Positions 16,041 to 24,796 of a stretch of 64,000 nt of DNA are shown piece by piece (the first letter of the stretch is position 1; the number at the start of each line of letters is the position of its first letter). This stretch comes from Bifidobacterium colobi (GTDB lineage: Bacteria; Actinomycetota; Actinomycetes; Actinomycetales; Bifidobacteriaceae), in contig NZ_JAFEJU010000001.1 in NCBI RefSeq assembly GCF_018555455.1, positions 248,001-312,000 of the forward strand. Direction: 5' to 3'. The notes beneath the pieces are model-generated. The model did not search any database and was not told where the DNA came from. It worked only from the letters and a program-made list of their open reading frames with translations. The position numbers and the translations under genes were made by a program.

Positions 16041-16093
16041 CGCTACACAATGCGTAGCGCTACGCATAACGTATCGCTACGGAACACGTAGCG
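16041..16093. promoter_or_regulatory. Operator array, CGCTAC/GTAGCG half-sites
   Basis: CGCTAC-N7-GTAGCG occurs twice (16041-16059 and 16075-16093), 34 bp apart. Between and overlapping them is a perfect 18-bp palindrome ATGCGTAGCGCTACGCAT (16050-16067) using the same half-sites in the opposite order. The array lies 73 bp before the first YhgE/Pip gene and is the natural binding site for the TetR protein encoded at the end of the operon. Confidence 0.75.
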
Positions 16094-16165
16094 CATGCAT
16101 AAGCCCGGTCAAACACCGAGCATCACGCACCGCACAGTACTCAACAACAGCTCCGGGGGTAGTCA

Positions 16166-18841
16166 GTGGGCAACATTCTCAAGGTTCTCAAGCGCGACTT
16201 CATGCGCCTGTTCCGAGTGCCAGCCGCATGGGTCATCCTGTTCGGCATGGTATTCATCCCGCCGCTGTACTCCTGGTACAACATCATCGGCTTCTGGAAC
16301 CCGTACGGCAACACCAAAGGCATCACCGTGGCTGTGGCCAACAACGATGCCGGCACCGACAATGCCCTGATCGGCAAGCAGAACCTCGGCGGCCAGATCG
16401 TGGACCAGATGAAGAACAACGACCAGCTCGGTTGGACGTTCGTCTCCGAAGCCGAGGCCATGGATATGGTGCAGTCCGGCAAAGCCTATGCCGCCATCGT
16501 GATCCCGAAGGACTTCTCCGACTCGTTGGCCGGCGTGGTGACCGGCGGCGAATCCAAGCCCACGTTGGAGTATTACGTCAACGAGAAGGCCAGCGCCATC
16601 GCCCCCAAGGTCACCGATGTGGGCGCTTCCACGGTGGATCGCACGGTGAACTCCACGTTCGTCTCGACCGTATCCAAAGTGCTGACCGAAACCATCAACA
16701 AAGTCGGCGACAAAGCCCTCGCCACCGGCGACAAAACCAAAACCCAAACCGTCAAGTCGTTGAACGAGGCCTCCAGCGACGTGCAGCGCACTCGCAACAC
16801 CATCGCCAAACTGCAATCCAAGCTGGACGACGCGCCCAACAAAACGCGCACCGCACGGCAGGCGCTGGAGGATGCGCGCAAGCTCGGCATCGATGCCGCC
16901 GAAGGACTGGCCGGCACCTCGAAGCTCATCGGCACCACGCAGACCAGCGTGAACAGCTTCGTCACTTCCACATCCGGCGCACTCGACCAGGGTTCCAGCC
17001 TCCTGAGCCAAGCCGTTTCGCAAGCCAACCAGAACGTCGGCACCGTAACCGGCGCCATCAATTCCGCAAACCAGCAGGTGGGCGGCATGCTCAACACCGC
17101 CGAAGACATCAATCAGGCGAACGCGGATATTCTGGCCACGCTTAAAGCACTGCCGGGCGCCAATCTGGAACCGTTGAAGTCGGCCATCAATCAGCTGGAA
17201 AGCCGCAACAACCAGCTGAGCAATACGCTCGGCAACCTCACCGACCTCAATACCACGATTGGCAACGCATCCAAAGATACGGCCGGACTGGCGAATAATC
17301 TCAACACCGCCACGCAAACCACGCTGCAAGCCACCAACGACGCTCGCAGCACACTGGTATCCGGTTCGCTGCCGCAGCTCAACAATGGCCTCAACACCAT
17401 CAGCACCACGACCACAACGCTGTCCAGCGACATCACCTCACAGGATTCGCTGATCAGCCAGTCCAAGGATGCACTCGACCAGTTGGACAAGGCCGCGGCC
17501 TCCACGAAAACCGCGCTCACCGACACGGATAAGGCGCTGGCCACCGTGCAAGACAAGCTCAGCACGCTTGCCACCGACATCAAAGCGATGAGCATCTCCA
17601 CCTCGCTTGGCTCGCTCATCGACAGCGATGGCTCACTCGACGCCAGCAAAATCGCCGACTTCATGATGTCCCCCACCGTGATCAGCGAGAACACCATCTA
17701 CCCGGTGTCGTCCTATGGTTCCGGCATGGCGCCGCTGTTCACTACATTGGCGCTGTGGGTGGGTGCGTTTGTGCTCGTGGTGATTCCGAAGCTGGAAACC
17801 GACAATGAAGGCATTGAGGATCTCACCCCCACGCAAGGCTATCTGGGCCGGTTCCTCCTGCTCGCCACGCTGGCTTCTGCGCAAGGTCTGGTGACGGGCA
17901 TCGGCGATCTGGTGCTCGGCATGCAATGCGCCAGCATTCCTGTGTTCCTGCTCACCTGCTGGATCACCTCGCTGGTGTACATGTCGTTCATCTTCGCGCT
18001 ATCCACCACGTTCATGCATGTGGGCAAGGGCGTGTGCGTGGCCTTGGTGATTCTGCAGGTGCCGGGTGCGTCCGGCCTCTACCCGATTGAGATGATGCCG
18101 AAGTTCTTCCGCGTTATCTATCCGATGCTGCCGTTCACCTACTCGATTGATGCGATGCGCGAAACCATCGGCGGCTTCTACGATGGCCACTGGTTCGGCT
18201 ACATCGGCAAGCTGCTGATCTTCGCGGTACTCGCGTTCCTGCTTGGTCTGGTGGCCCGCCCGAAGCTCGCCAATCTGAACCGTTTGTTCGCCCGCGAAAT
18301 CGAGGAGAGCGATATGATCCTCGGCGAGCCGGTGCATATCGAAGCCAGCGAATACAAGGTCACGCAGGCGATTGCCGCGCTGGCCAACCGCAGTGAATAC
18401 AAGCATGCGATCGAACGCCGCGCCGCCAAGTTCACCCAGCAGTATCCCAAGCTGCTGTTCGGCGCATTGATCGCCGGATTCGTGGTGCCGGCCATCCTCA
18501 TCATCGTGTTCTCTCTGACCACCAGCGAGAAGATTGTAGTGATGGCCACCTGGCTGGCTTGGGTGCTGATCATCATCGGCTTCCTGATGGTGGTGGAATA
18601 CATGCGCGATTCCATTCGCCGCCAAACCGAGCTCGGCAATCTCTCCGACGAATCAATTCGTTCGATGCTCTACGGCCGTCATGCCGAATCCTCCACCGGC
18701 AGTAACGACGCTCCCACTACCCGGCTGCCCGCCCTGGCAAGCATGAGTGCCGGTAAGGGCCTGGCAAGTAAAAGCCTGGCCGACCTAGCCCATATCGCGA
18801 ACCTCAACGGCCAGAACAAGGAAGGCAAGCACGCACGATGA
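16166..18841 (+). CDS. YhgE/Pip family membrane protein 1
   Basis: An 891-aa protein of the phage-infection-protein (YhgE/Pip) family, related to ABC-2-type exporters but without an ATPase. One N-terminal membrane segment (AWVILFGMVFIPPLYSWYN, residues about 20-38) is followed by a large extracellular region of about 480 residues rich in Ala, Asn, Thr and Leu, predicted coiled coil with heptads such as LNTISTTTTTLSSDI. From residue about 518 there are five membrane segments of the ABC-2 core, then a C-terminal extension with two more segments (LLFGALIAGFVVPAIL and IVVMATWLAWVLIIIGF) that the second copy lacks. It starts with GTG. The stop overlaps the next ATG. Members act in envelope export or phage adsorption; the cargo here is unknown. 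Confidence 0.9.
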   Translation: MGNILKVLKRDFMRLFRVPAAWVILFGMVFIPPLYSWYNIIGFWNPYGNTKGITVAVANNDAGTDNALIGKQNLGGQIVDQMKNNDQLGWTFVSEAEAMDMVQSGKAYAAIVIPKDFSDSLAGVVTGGESKPTLEYYVNEKASAIAPKVTDVGASTVDRTVNSTFVSTVSKVLTETINKVGDKALATGDKTKTQTVKSLNEASSDVQRTRNTIAKLQSKLDDAPNKTRTARQALEDARKLGIDAAEGLAGTSKLIGTTQTSVNSFVTSTSGALDQGSSLLSQAVSQANQNVGTVTGAINSANQQVGGMLNTAEDINQANADILATLKALPGANLEPLKSAINQLESRNNQLSNTLGNLTDLNTTIGNASKDTAGLANNLNTATQTTLQATNDARSTLVSGSLPQLNNGLNTISTTTTTLSSDITSQDSLISQSKDALDQLDKAAASTKTALTDTDKALATVQDKLSTLATDIKAMSISTSLGSLIDSDGSLDASKIADFMMSPTVISENTIYPVSSYGSGMAPLFTTLALWVGAFVLVVIPKLETDNEGIEDLTPTQGYLGRFLLLATLASAQGLVTGIGDLVLGMQCASIPVFLLTCWITSLVYMSFIFALSTTFMHVGKGVCVALVILQVPGASGLYPIEMMPKFFRVIYPMLPFTYSIDAMRETIGGFYDGHWFGYIGKLLIFAVLAFLLGLVARPKLANLNRLFAREIEESDMILGEPVHIEASEYKVTQAIAALANRSEYKHAIERRAAKFTQQYPKLLFGALIAGFVVPAILIIVFSLTTSEKIVVMATWLAWVLIIIGFLMVVEYMRDSIRRQTELGNLSDESIRSMLYGRHAESSTGSNDAPTTRLPALASMSAGKGLASKSLADLAHIANLNGQNKEGKHAR

Positions 18842-21000
18842 GCAAGATCTGGAACCTGTTTATTGGCGACATCAAGCGCCTGACCAGCAATGTGGTCTCC
18901 ATCATTATCGTGATTGGCTTGGTGATGATTCCCGGCCTATTCACTTGGTTCAACGTGGCCGCCTGCTGGGATCCGTTCTCGAATATGTCGAACCTGAAGT
19001 TCGCCGTGGCGAATGTGGACGAAGGCTACCGCTCCGATCTGATTCCGGTCAAAGTGACCGTGGGCGATCAGGTGGTGAACGCTTTGCGCGCCAACAGCCA
19101 GCTCGACTGGACGATCACCTCCAAGGATGATGCCATCGATGGCGCGAAATCCGGCAAATACTATGCGGCCATTGTGATTCCGAAGTCCTTCAGCAAAGAC
19201 ATGATGACCTTCTTCTCCGACGATGTGCAGCATGCCAAGCTGACCTACTACCGCAATGAGAAGAAGAACGCGCTGGCACCGAACCTGCTCAACGAGGGCA
19301 CCGATGAGGTGGCCGCGGAGATCAACACCACGTTCGCCAAAACAATCACATCCGCAGGCTTGGAAATCGCCTCCTCGCTGTCCGATCAGCTGTCCAAGCC
19401 GGAAGCCAAGCAGCAACTGACCGCGTTCAATGCGAACGTGGCTGATTTCGCCACACAGCTCAACAGCACCGCGGATATGCTCGGCACCTACAGTGCGCTC
19501 ACCGATTCGGCGCAAACCCTGTTGGACACCTCGAATGGTCTGATCAAGCAGGCTTCCGGTTCCGCGGCGACCGCCAGCAAGAACCTCAAAACCGCCAAGA
19601 AAGGTGTAACCGAGGTTGCCGGTGCGCTGAACACCACCACCGATGCGATGAGCAAGGCGCTGGATGCGAGCGCCACGAGTTTCGGTGCGGTGTCCGACTC
19701 CATCGACAGCCTCTATAAGGACGCCGACAGCGGTGCGAGCACGGTGGCCAAGGAGCTGGACGCTCAGGCTTCCGCAGTCGCCGATCAGATTACCCAGTAC
19801 ACGTCGATTCGCAATACGCTGGCTGGCATTCTGGGCAATAATGCGTCTGTGGTCAAGGCTTTGGATCGTTCAATCGCTCGCCAAACCAAGCTGAAGGATG
19901 CGTTGAACGCTGCTGCTGCAGACGTGCGCAAGAACAACACGGATGTGCAGAATAATCATCAGCAGGTCAAGGATCTGGCCAATCAGGCGAAGAGCAGCAT
20001 CGCCGGAATCAAATCGGACTTTGCCACGAATGTGAAACCGCAGATTGCAGCGCTGGCTTCCTCGGCTTCCGACGCATCCAGCATTCTTGAGTCCGGCGCC
20101 GCACAGTTGAAGACCACGCTGGGCGATGTCAAGGACACCTCCGGCGACGCCAAGGAGATGCTCGCCGACGCGCGTGGCACTTTGGATAAGGTTGCTTCCA
20201 AGCTCCGTAAGGCCGGCAAGGAGCTCAGTTCGTTCAATGGCAAGCTGGCCGACGCGTTGAACAGTGGCGATATGAGCATGGTCAAGGAAGTGTTGGGCAA
20301 CGATCCCGAAGCGTTGGCCAGCACGTTGGCCGCGCCGGTTCAGCTCAAGCGCAAGGCCGTGTTCCCGGTGGAGAACTTTGGCTCATCGATGGCCCCGTTC
20401 TATACGCTGATTCCGTTGTGGGTGGGCGCACTGCTCATGGTGGTCACGTTGAAGACCACGGTGTCGCGCAAGATTCGGCGCGAACTTGGCGATCCGCGCC
20501 CGCATCAACTGTTCATTGGCCATTACGGCGTCTTCGCACTGATTGCCCTGATGCAGTCCACGGTGTCGCTGGCTGGCGACCTGCTGTTCCTGCATGTGCA
20601 GGCCGTGCACCCGCTGTTGTTCATGCTGTCCGGCTGGCTGGGTTCGCTGGTGTTCTCGTTCTTCACCTACACGATGGTGGTGAGCTTCGGCAATGTGGGT
20701 AAGGCCATTGGCGTGCTCATGCTGATTGTGCAGATCTCCGGCGCAAACGCCGCCTACCCGGTGCAGATCCTGCCGGACTTCATCTCCAAGGTGAGCCCGT
20801 TCCTGCCACTCACCCATGTGGTTACGATGATGCGCGCCGCCATCGCCGGCATCTACGACTTGGACTACTGGAAGTCCGCGGGATTACTGCTCTTGTTCGT
20901 GCCGCCGCTGCTGCTGCTCGGTTTGCTGCTGCGCAAGCCTCTGGTTCGTTTCAACCAGTGGTATGTGGCCAAGGTGGAAAGCACCAAGGTATTGAGCTGA
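18838..21000 (+). CDS. YhgE/Pip family membrane protein 2
   Basis: A 720-aa paralogue of the preceding protein with the same plan: one N-terminal segment (SIIIVIGLVMIPGLFTWFN), a coiled-coil extracellular region to about residue 500, and an ABC-2-like block of five or six segments ending with LLLLGLLLRKPLVRFNQWY. It lacks the two extra C-terminal segments of copy 1. The ATGA overlap with copy 1 and the overlap of its stop with the possible TetR start indicate one coupled operon. The two proteins probably form a heteromer in the membrane; this is inference from coupling and parallel architecture. Confidence 0.9.
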   Translation: MSKIWNLFIGDIKRLTSNVVSIIIVIGLVMIPGLFTWFNVAACWDPFSNMSNLKFAVANVDEGYRSDLIPVKVTVGDQVVNALRANSQLDWTITSKDDAIDGAKSGKYYAAIVIPKSFSKDMMTFFSDDVQHAKLTYYRNEKKNALAPNLLNEGTDEVAAEINTTFAKTITSAGLEIASSLSDQLSKPEAKQQLTAFNANVADFATQLNSTADMLGTYSALTDSAQTLLDTSNGLIKQASGSAATASKNLKTAKKGVTEVAGALNTTTDAMSKALDASATSFGAVSDSIDSLYKDADSGASTVAKELDAQASAVADQITQYTSIRNTLAGILGNNASVVKALDRSIARQTKLKDALNAAAADVRKNNTDVQNNHQQVKDLANQAKSSIAGIKSDFATNVKPQIAALASSASDASSILESGAAQLKTTLGDVKDTSGDAKEMLADARGTLDKVASKLRKAGKELSSFNGKLADALNSGDMSMVKEVLGNDPEALASTLAAPVQLKRKAVFPVENFGSSMAPFYTLIPLWVGALLMVVTLKTTVSRKIRRELGDPRPHQLFIGHYGVFALIALMQSTVSLAGDLLFLHVQAVHPLLFMLSGWLGSLVFSFFTYTMVVSFGNVGKAIGVLMLIVQISGANAAYPVQILPDFISKVSPFLPLTHVVTMMRAAIAGIYDLDYWKSAGLLLLFVPPLLLLGLLLRKPLVRFNQWYVAKVESTKVLS

Positions 21001-21026
21001 TGTCTGTCTTAGGGAAAGAAGCAATC

Positions 21027-21683
21027 ATGGAAAGCGTTTCCGGCACCGCCACGTTGGCTCAGCCGGCAGCCGCACCCGCCGCACCGGTTACACAGGTGAC
21101 GCTGCCCCGAGCTGAGCGCCGACGCGAGGCCACCGACCGCAAGCTCATGCATGCCACATTGCAAATCGCGGTGGAGCGCGGTATCAGCGGCGTGACCATT
21201 GAAGAAGTGGCGCGACGTTCCGGCGTCGCCAAAACCACCATTTACCGCCGCTACCATAACTCCAATGAACTGTTGCGAGGCATCAGCGCCATGTATTTGG
21301 TCAACGCGGACGATGAGCTTTCGCCGACGTTGAGCCCAACGCGCGAGCATTTCGCTCTTATGCTGGGCAAGCTGGTGGATTGGGTGCGCGCGAATAATAT
21401 CGACGTACGCAGCGTGGGCATTGTGCTGTCCAGCGAAGCTGAATTCTTCCACCATATCGTCGATCAGGTGGTAACTCCGTGGCTCGGCAAGCTCAGAAAC
21501 TTCTTGAATTTAGGGGCGGCGCAGGGAGTGTTCCGCACCGGACTCGATGAGCGGTTGTTGCTTTCCACGATTATCGGTTCGCTGGTGGCCTATGAAGCCA
21601 TCGACCAGCGTCCTGCCGACAGCGATATCGCCGCATGGCCGCAGCGCATGACCGATCTGCTCTGGCCTGCGCTGCTGGCTTAG
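21027..21683 (+). CDS. TetR-family regulator of the YhgE/Pip operon
   Basis: A TetR-type repressor of about 218 aa. After an Ala/Pro-rich leader the HTH reads ISGVTIEEVARRSGVAKTTI followed by YRRYHNSNELL, and the C-terminal ligand domain is all-helical. The ATG at 21027 has AGGGAAAG 8 nt upstream; an in-frame ATG at 21000 overlapping the previous stop is the alternative and would add nine residues. As the last gene of the operon it very likely controls it through the half-site array at 16041-16093. The inducer cannot be read from the sequence. Confidence 0.9.
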   Translation: MESVSGTATLAQPAAAPAAPVTQVTLPRAERRREATDRKLMHATLQIAVERGISGVTIEEVARRSGVAKTTIYRRYHNSNELLRGISAMYLVNADDELSPTLSPTREHFALMLGKLVDWVRANNIDVRSVGIVLSSEAEFFHHIVDQVVTPWLGKLRNFLNLGAAQGVFRTGLDERLLLSTIIGSLVAYEAIDQRPADSDIAAWPQRMTDLLWPALLA

Positions 21684-21714
21684 ACCGGTCAGCGGGACAA
21701 TCAATCAGCTTTAT

Positions 21715-21915
21715 CGAGGTTATGCCTCGCTGAGAGCTCCGTAATGCGGTGTTTTTATGGTTGCCTCGAGGCTTTACCCCACTCAGACGAGTCAGTGAGG
21801 CAAATCTGCGAGTCAGCCAAGGTTCTATCTCACTGAGAGCCACTCAGTGAGGCGAAACCGCATATCAACCGAGGGAACGCCCCGCTGGGAGCCAATCAGT
21901 GGAGCATTATTATGG
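21715..21915. repeat. Four diverged tandem hairpin repeats
   Basis: Units of about 45-55 bp start with (C)GAGG or CAAGG and contain CTGAGAGCC or a variant followed by a CAGTGAGGC-like arm. The clearest is TCTCACTGAGAGCCACTCAG at about 21828. Each can fold into a stem. The block fills the space between the TetR gene and the convergent FMN-binding lipoprotein gene. Confidence 0.65.
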
Positions 21916-21936
21916 GTTATTCGACGATTCGCCCCG

Positions 21937-22488
21937 CTACTCCTGGATGGAGGCTTCCTGACGGGCGATGTCCAACGCCTTGTTGAACGCGTCCGAAGTC
22001 CAGCTGGCGCCGGCCACCTTGTCGACCTTCAGCCCCTTCAGCGGCTTGCCGTCTACAACGCCATTGATGGCTTTGGCGAAAGCATCCTGATGGTTCTTGG
22101 AGATGGTGGTGAACGGGTGGCCTACGATCTCCACGTTTTCGACGTTGCCATCCTTGATGGTCAGATGTACGTCGATGGAATCCTCGCCCACCGGGCCGTA
22201 TTGGCCGTTGATGGAGTAGTCGCCATCCTTGTAGTTGCCCGTATCCTTCTTATCGGATGTGGTGCTGGAGGACTTATCCTGCGAGGAATCCGACGAGCTG
22301 GAATCGGAGGAATCGGAGCCGTTTGACTGCGACTGCTCCTCCTGGGACTTTTCGGTCTCACCTGAATTGCCGGCATAGGAATCATCCATAGGCGTGGCCT
22401 TGGATTCGCCACAGCCAGCCAGCAAGGCACCGGCCACGATCAGGCCGGCGGCCGCCAATGTGGCGGACTTCTTCAACGTGTTAGTCAT
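21937..22488 (-). CDS. FMN-binding domain lipoprotein
   Basis: A 183-aa exported lipoprotein. A signal peptide ends in the lipobox LLAGC at about residue 25. A linker of some 60 residues rich in Ser, Asp, Gln and Glu follows. The C-terminal 90 residues form an FMN-binding domain (YGPVGEDSIDVHLTIKDG, then PFTTISKNHQDAF), with VDKVAGASWTSDAF in the position where the family carries covalently attached FMN through a Thr/Ser. The ATG at 22488 is favoured by GGAG 8 nt upstream over two earlier in-frame ATGs. It is the last gene of the iron uptake cluster, after a strong hairpin, and could supply electrons for metal reduction at the membrane face; that role is inferred. Confidence 0.85.
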   Translation of the reverse strand: MTNTLKKSATLAAAGLIVAGALLAGCGESKATPMDDSYAGNSGETEKSQEEQSQSNGSDSSDSSSSDSSQDKSSSTTSDKKDTGNYKDGDYSINGQYGPVGEDSIDVHLTIKDGNVENVEIVGHPFTTISKNHQDAFAKAINGVVDGKPLKGLKVDKVAGASWTSDAFNKALDIARQEASIQE

Positions 22489-22534
22489 TGCCATCTCCAT
22501 CGTGATGCATCAGCGTGCTGCGCTCTTTCTTCTA

Positions 22535-22597
22535 GTGTGGTTTCCTGAATTTCTCTCACTGACCTCCGGTCAGTGAGAGAAATTCAGGAAACCACAC
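22535..22597 (-). terminator. 30-bp perfect hairpin after the ABC ATPase gene
   Basis: GTGTGGTTTCCTGAATTTCT continues to a 30-nt arm (22535-22564) that is perfectly complementary to 22568-22597, with a 3-nt loop. It lies between the ATPase stop and the lipoprotein start and should stop or strongly reduce read-through. Confidence 0.8.
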
Positions 22598-22603
22598 GAC
22601 GCG

Positions 22604-23407
22604 CTATTCCTCTCCACCTGTTTTGGCGGCCTTGGTGGGGTCGGCGAAGCCGATGGCGGTCTCGCCGGTCTGGGCGCCCTCCACCTTAGCGCCAGTGGAG
22701 GCCGGTTTGCCACCGGCGGCTTCATAGGCTTCGCGGGCCTTCTCGTCATTCCACTTCTCACCAACAAGCACACCGTGGTTGAGCATGATCTCACGTTCGG
22801 CGCAGCTGGCCACCAGCGCATCATGGGTGACCACAATAATCGTGGTGCCCTGCTCGTGCAGCTGGCGGAACAGGTCGAGCACGATCTTCTCGTTCTTCTC
22901 GTCGAGGTTACCGGTGGGCTCATCGGCCAGAATCAGCTTCGGCTCGTTGATCAACGCGCGAGCCACGCACACGCGCTGCTGTTCGCCGCCGGAAAGCTGG
23001 CCGGGCAGGTGGTGGGCGCGGTCCTTCAGGCCCACCTTTTCCAAGGCTTCCAATGCCTGCTTCTCATCGACCACCGAATGGTAGTACTGTGCCACCATCA
23101 CGTTTTCCACAGCGGTCAGGTGCGGCACCAGATAGAACTTCTGGAACACCAGGCCGATGAGGTTCTTGCGCACATCCGCCAGCTGGCCGGCGTTCAGATC
23201 TTCCAGCTTGCGGCCTTCGAGCTTCACCGAGCCTTTGGATGGCGTATCCATGCAGCCGATCATGTTCATCAGCGTGGTTTTGCCGGAACCGGACGAGCCC
23301 ACGATGGCCAGCCATTCGCCTTGCGGCACGGTGAGGCTCAAGTCATCCACGGCATGCAGGTCGCCGTAGATCTTCGAGATATGGTCGAGTTCAAGCAGCA
23401 TATCCAT
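22604..23407 (-). CDS. ABC transporter ATP-binding protein (MacB/LolD type)
   Basis: A 267-aa ATPase with Walker A GSSGSGKTT near residue 38, Q-loop LVFQKFYLVPHLT, signature LSGGEQQR, Walker B LILADEPTG and the H-loop VTHD. The fit to the LolD/MacB group and the two FtsX-type permeases directly upstream show a three-part membrane machine. The C-terminal 50 residues are an extra Ala/Gly/Lys-rich tail. The ATG at 23407 follows GGAGAAACATC; an earlier in-frame start at 23428 is less likely. In FTR1-P19 iron loci such ATPase-permease sets are a standing companion, presumably driving metal release or remodelling at the membrane. Confidence 0.93.
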   Translation of the reverse strand: MDMLLELDHISKIYGDLHAVDDLSLTVPQGEWLAIVGSSGSGKTTLMNMIGCMDTPSKGSVKLEGRKLEDLNAGQLADVRKNLIGLVFQKFYLVPHLTAVENVMVAQYYHSVVDEKQALEALEKVGLKDRAHHLPGQLSGGEQQRVCVARALINEPKLILADEPTGNLDEKNEKIVLDLFRQLHEQGTTIIVVTHDALVASCAEREIMLNHGVLVGEKWNDEKAREAYEAAGGKPASTGAKVEGAQTGETAIGFADPTKAAKTGGEE

Positions 23408-23437
23408 GATGTTTCTCCTGTGATCCAAAGACGATGA

Positions 23438-24712
23438 TTATTCTTCGCGCAGCACGACGGCCGGGTCGATGCGGGTGGCGCGATGGACGGGTGGAATGGA
23501 GGCGATGACGGCAACCAGTGCGGCGAGAATCACTGAGCCGGCAGCCAACCACCAGTTGAAGCTGATGGAGCGGCTGAACACGGCCACGCACAGCCATTGC
23601 GCAAGGCCATAGCCGATCGCCGTACCCAAGAGACCACCGATGAAGCCATACATGGCCGATTCCACATAGAATTCGATGCCGATGGCCGCGGAGCTTGCAC
23701 CCAATGCCTTGCGCAGGCCGATTTCGTTGCGACGCTGGGACACGATCGAGCTGATCGTCGTGCCCACGCCCACGAGGGTGAGCACCAGCACCACGAGCGA
23801 GACAATCCAGAACAGGGTTTGCAGCATCGTGATGATGCGCGTATCGGATGAGGTGATCTTAGTGACCGGCTGTGCCTTGACATGCATCGAAGTCATGCTG
23901 TTGATGCTTTTGACCAAGGCGTTCAGGTCTTCGGTGCCGGCCGAGTATTCGATAACGTCCACGCCGCGCGTGGTGCCGGTGAGCTTGGCGACATCATCAT
24001 TGGCGGCGTAGATGATGGAGTCTTCGCTGCCGCCGGTATCGACGATGCCGGAGACGCGGAATTCGGTGCCGGAGGTGTCCATGATGTCGCTGGAGACGCG
24101 GCCATCTTGGGTTTGCTGGCCGGAGGTTTCTCCAGTGGTGGAGGAGTTCGCAGATTGCTGCGAACCGGTGTTGTTGGCGTCCGTGTTCGCAGAGGGAGCC
24201 GAGGTGGATGTGTTGTCGGAAGCTCGGTAGCCGATGGTGATGCGGCCGCCGACTTCGAGACCCATCGCATCGGCCACATCGCGTCCGATCATCACTTTGC
24301 CGGCGGACGGCCACTTGCCATCCACTACCCAGTGATGATTGAGATTCCTAACTTCCGCAGTGTCGATGCCGGCCATTACATATGGCGCCGCGTTCACGCG
24401 CACGTTCTCATATCGATACGTGGCGTGCTTTTCGGAACCTTTGGCAGCCACCATTTCCGTGGTGTGCTGAACCATCGCTGAATCGATGCCAACTTTGCCG
24501 TCCGCACCGGATTCGGTAGGCGTCACGATGAGATTCGCGCCATACGCGCGCATTTCCTCGTTCATCTGCTGCGGCACGGCAATGCAGATCATAGCAAGGC
24601 AGAACAGCGTGGCGGCACCCACCAAAGAGGCAACTACAGCCATTACCGCACGCGAACGACGGCGGAACACCGCGCTGAACAACATTCTGAAGAACATACC
24701 GGTATTCGTCAT
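23438..24712 (-). CDS. FtsX-type permease 2 of the iron cluster
   Basis: A 424-aa MacB/FtsX-like permease. One membrane segment at residues about 20-45 (AVMAVVASLVGAATLFCLA) precedes an extracellular domain of about 230 residues with a Ser/Thr/Asn-rich insertion, and three C-terminal segments carry the family hallmark SQRRNEIGLRKALGAS. The ATG at 24712 has AGGAG 7 nt upstream, better than the GTG at 24718. It lies 30 bp before the ATPase gene. It should form a heterodimer with the permease encoded upstream on the same strand. Confidence 0.9.
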   Translation of the reverse strand: MTNTGMFFRMLFSAVFRRRSRAVMAVVASLVGAATLFCLAMICIAVPQQMNEEMRAYGANLIVTPTESGADGKVGIDSAMVQHTTEMVAAKGSEKHATYRYENVRVNAAPYVMAGIDTAEVRNLNHHWVVDGKWPSAGKVMIGRDVADAMGLEVGGRITIGYRASDNTSTSAPSANTDANNTGSQQSANSSTTGETSGQQTQDGRVSSDIMDTSGTEFRVSGIVDTGGSEDSIIYAANDDVAKLTGTTRGVDVIEYSAGTEDLNALVKSINSMTSMHVKAQPVTKITSSDTRIITMLQTLFWIVSLVVLVLTLVGVGTTISSIVSQRRNEIGLRKALGASSAAIGIEFYVESAMYGFIGGLLGTAIGYGLAQWLCVAVFSRSISFNWWLAAGSVILAALVAVIASIPPVHRATRIDPAVVLREE

Positions 24713-24747
24713 CGGCACTCTCCTTTTTGTAGTTCTTTTCTCCCCCA

Positions 24748-24782
24748 GTCAGCTTCGCTGACAGCCCCCTCGTCAGAGGGGG
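24748..24782 (-). repeat. Two short hairpins between the permease genes
   Basis: GTCAGC-ttc-GCTGAC (24748-24762) and CCCCCTC-gtca-GAGGGGG (24765-24782). The second resembles the hairpin at 27582-27601. Possible mRNA processing or partial terminator signals inside the operon. Confidence 0.55.
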
Positions 24783-24796
24783 ACAAGATACGAACA

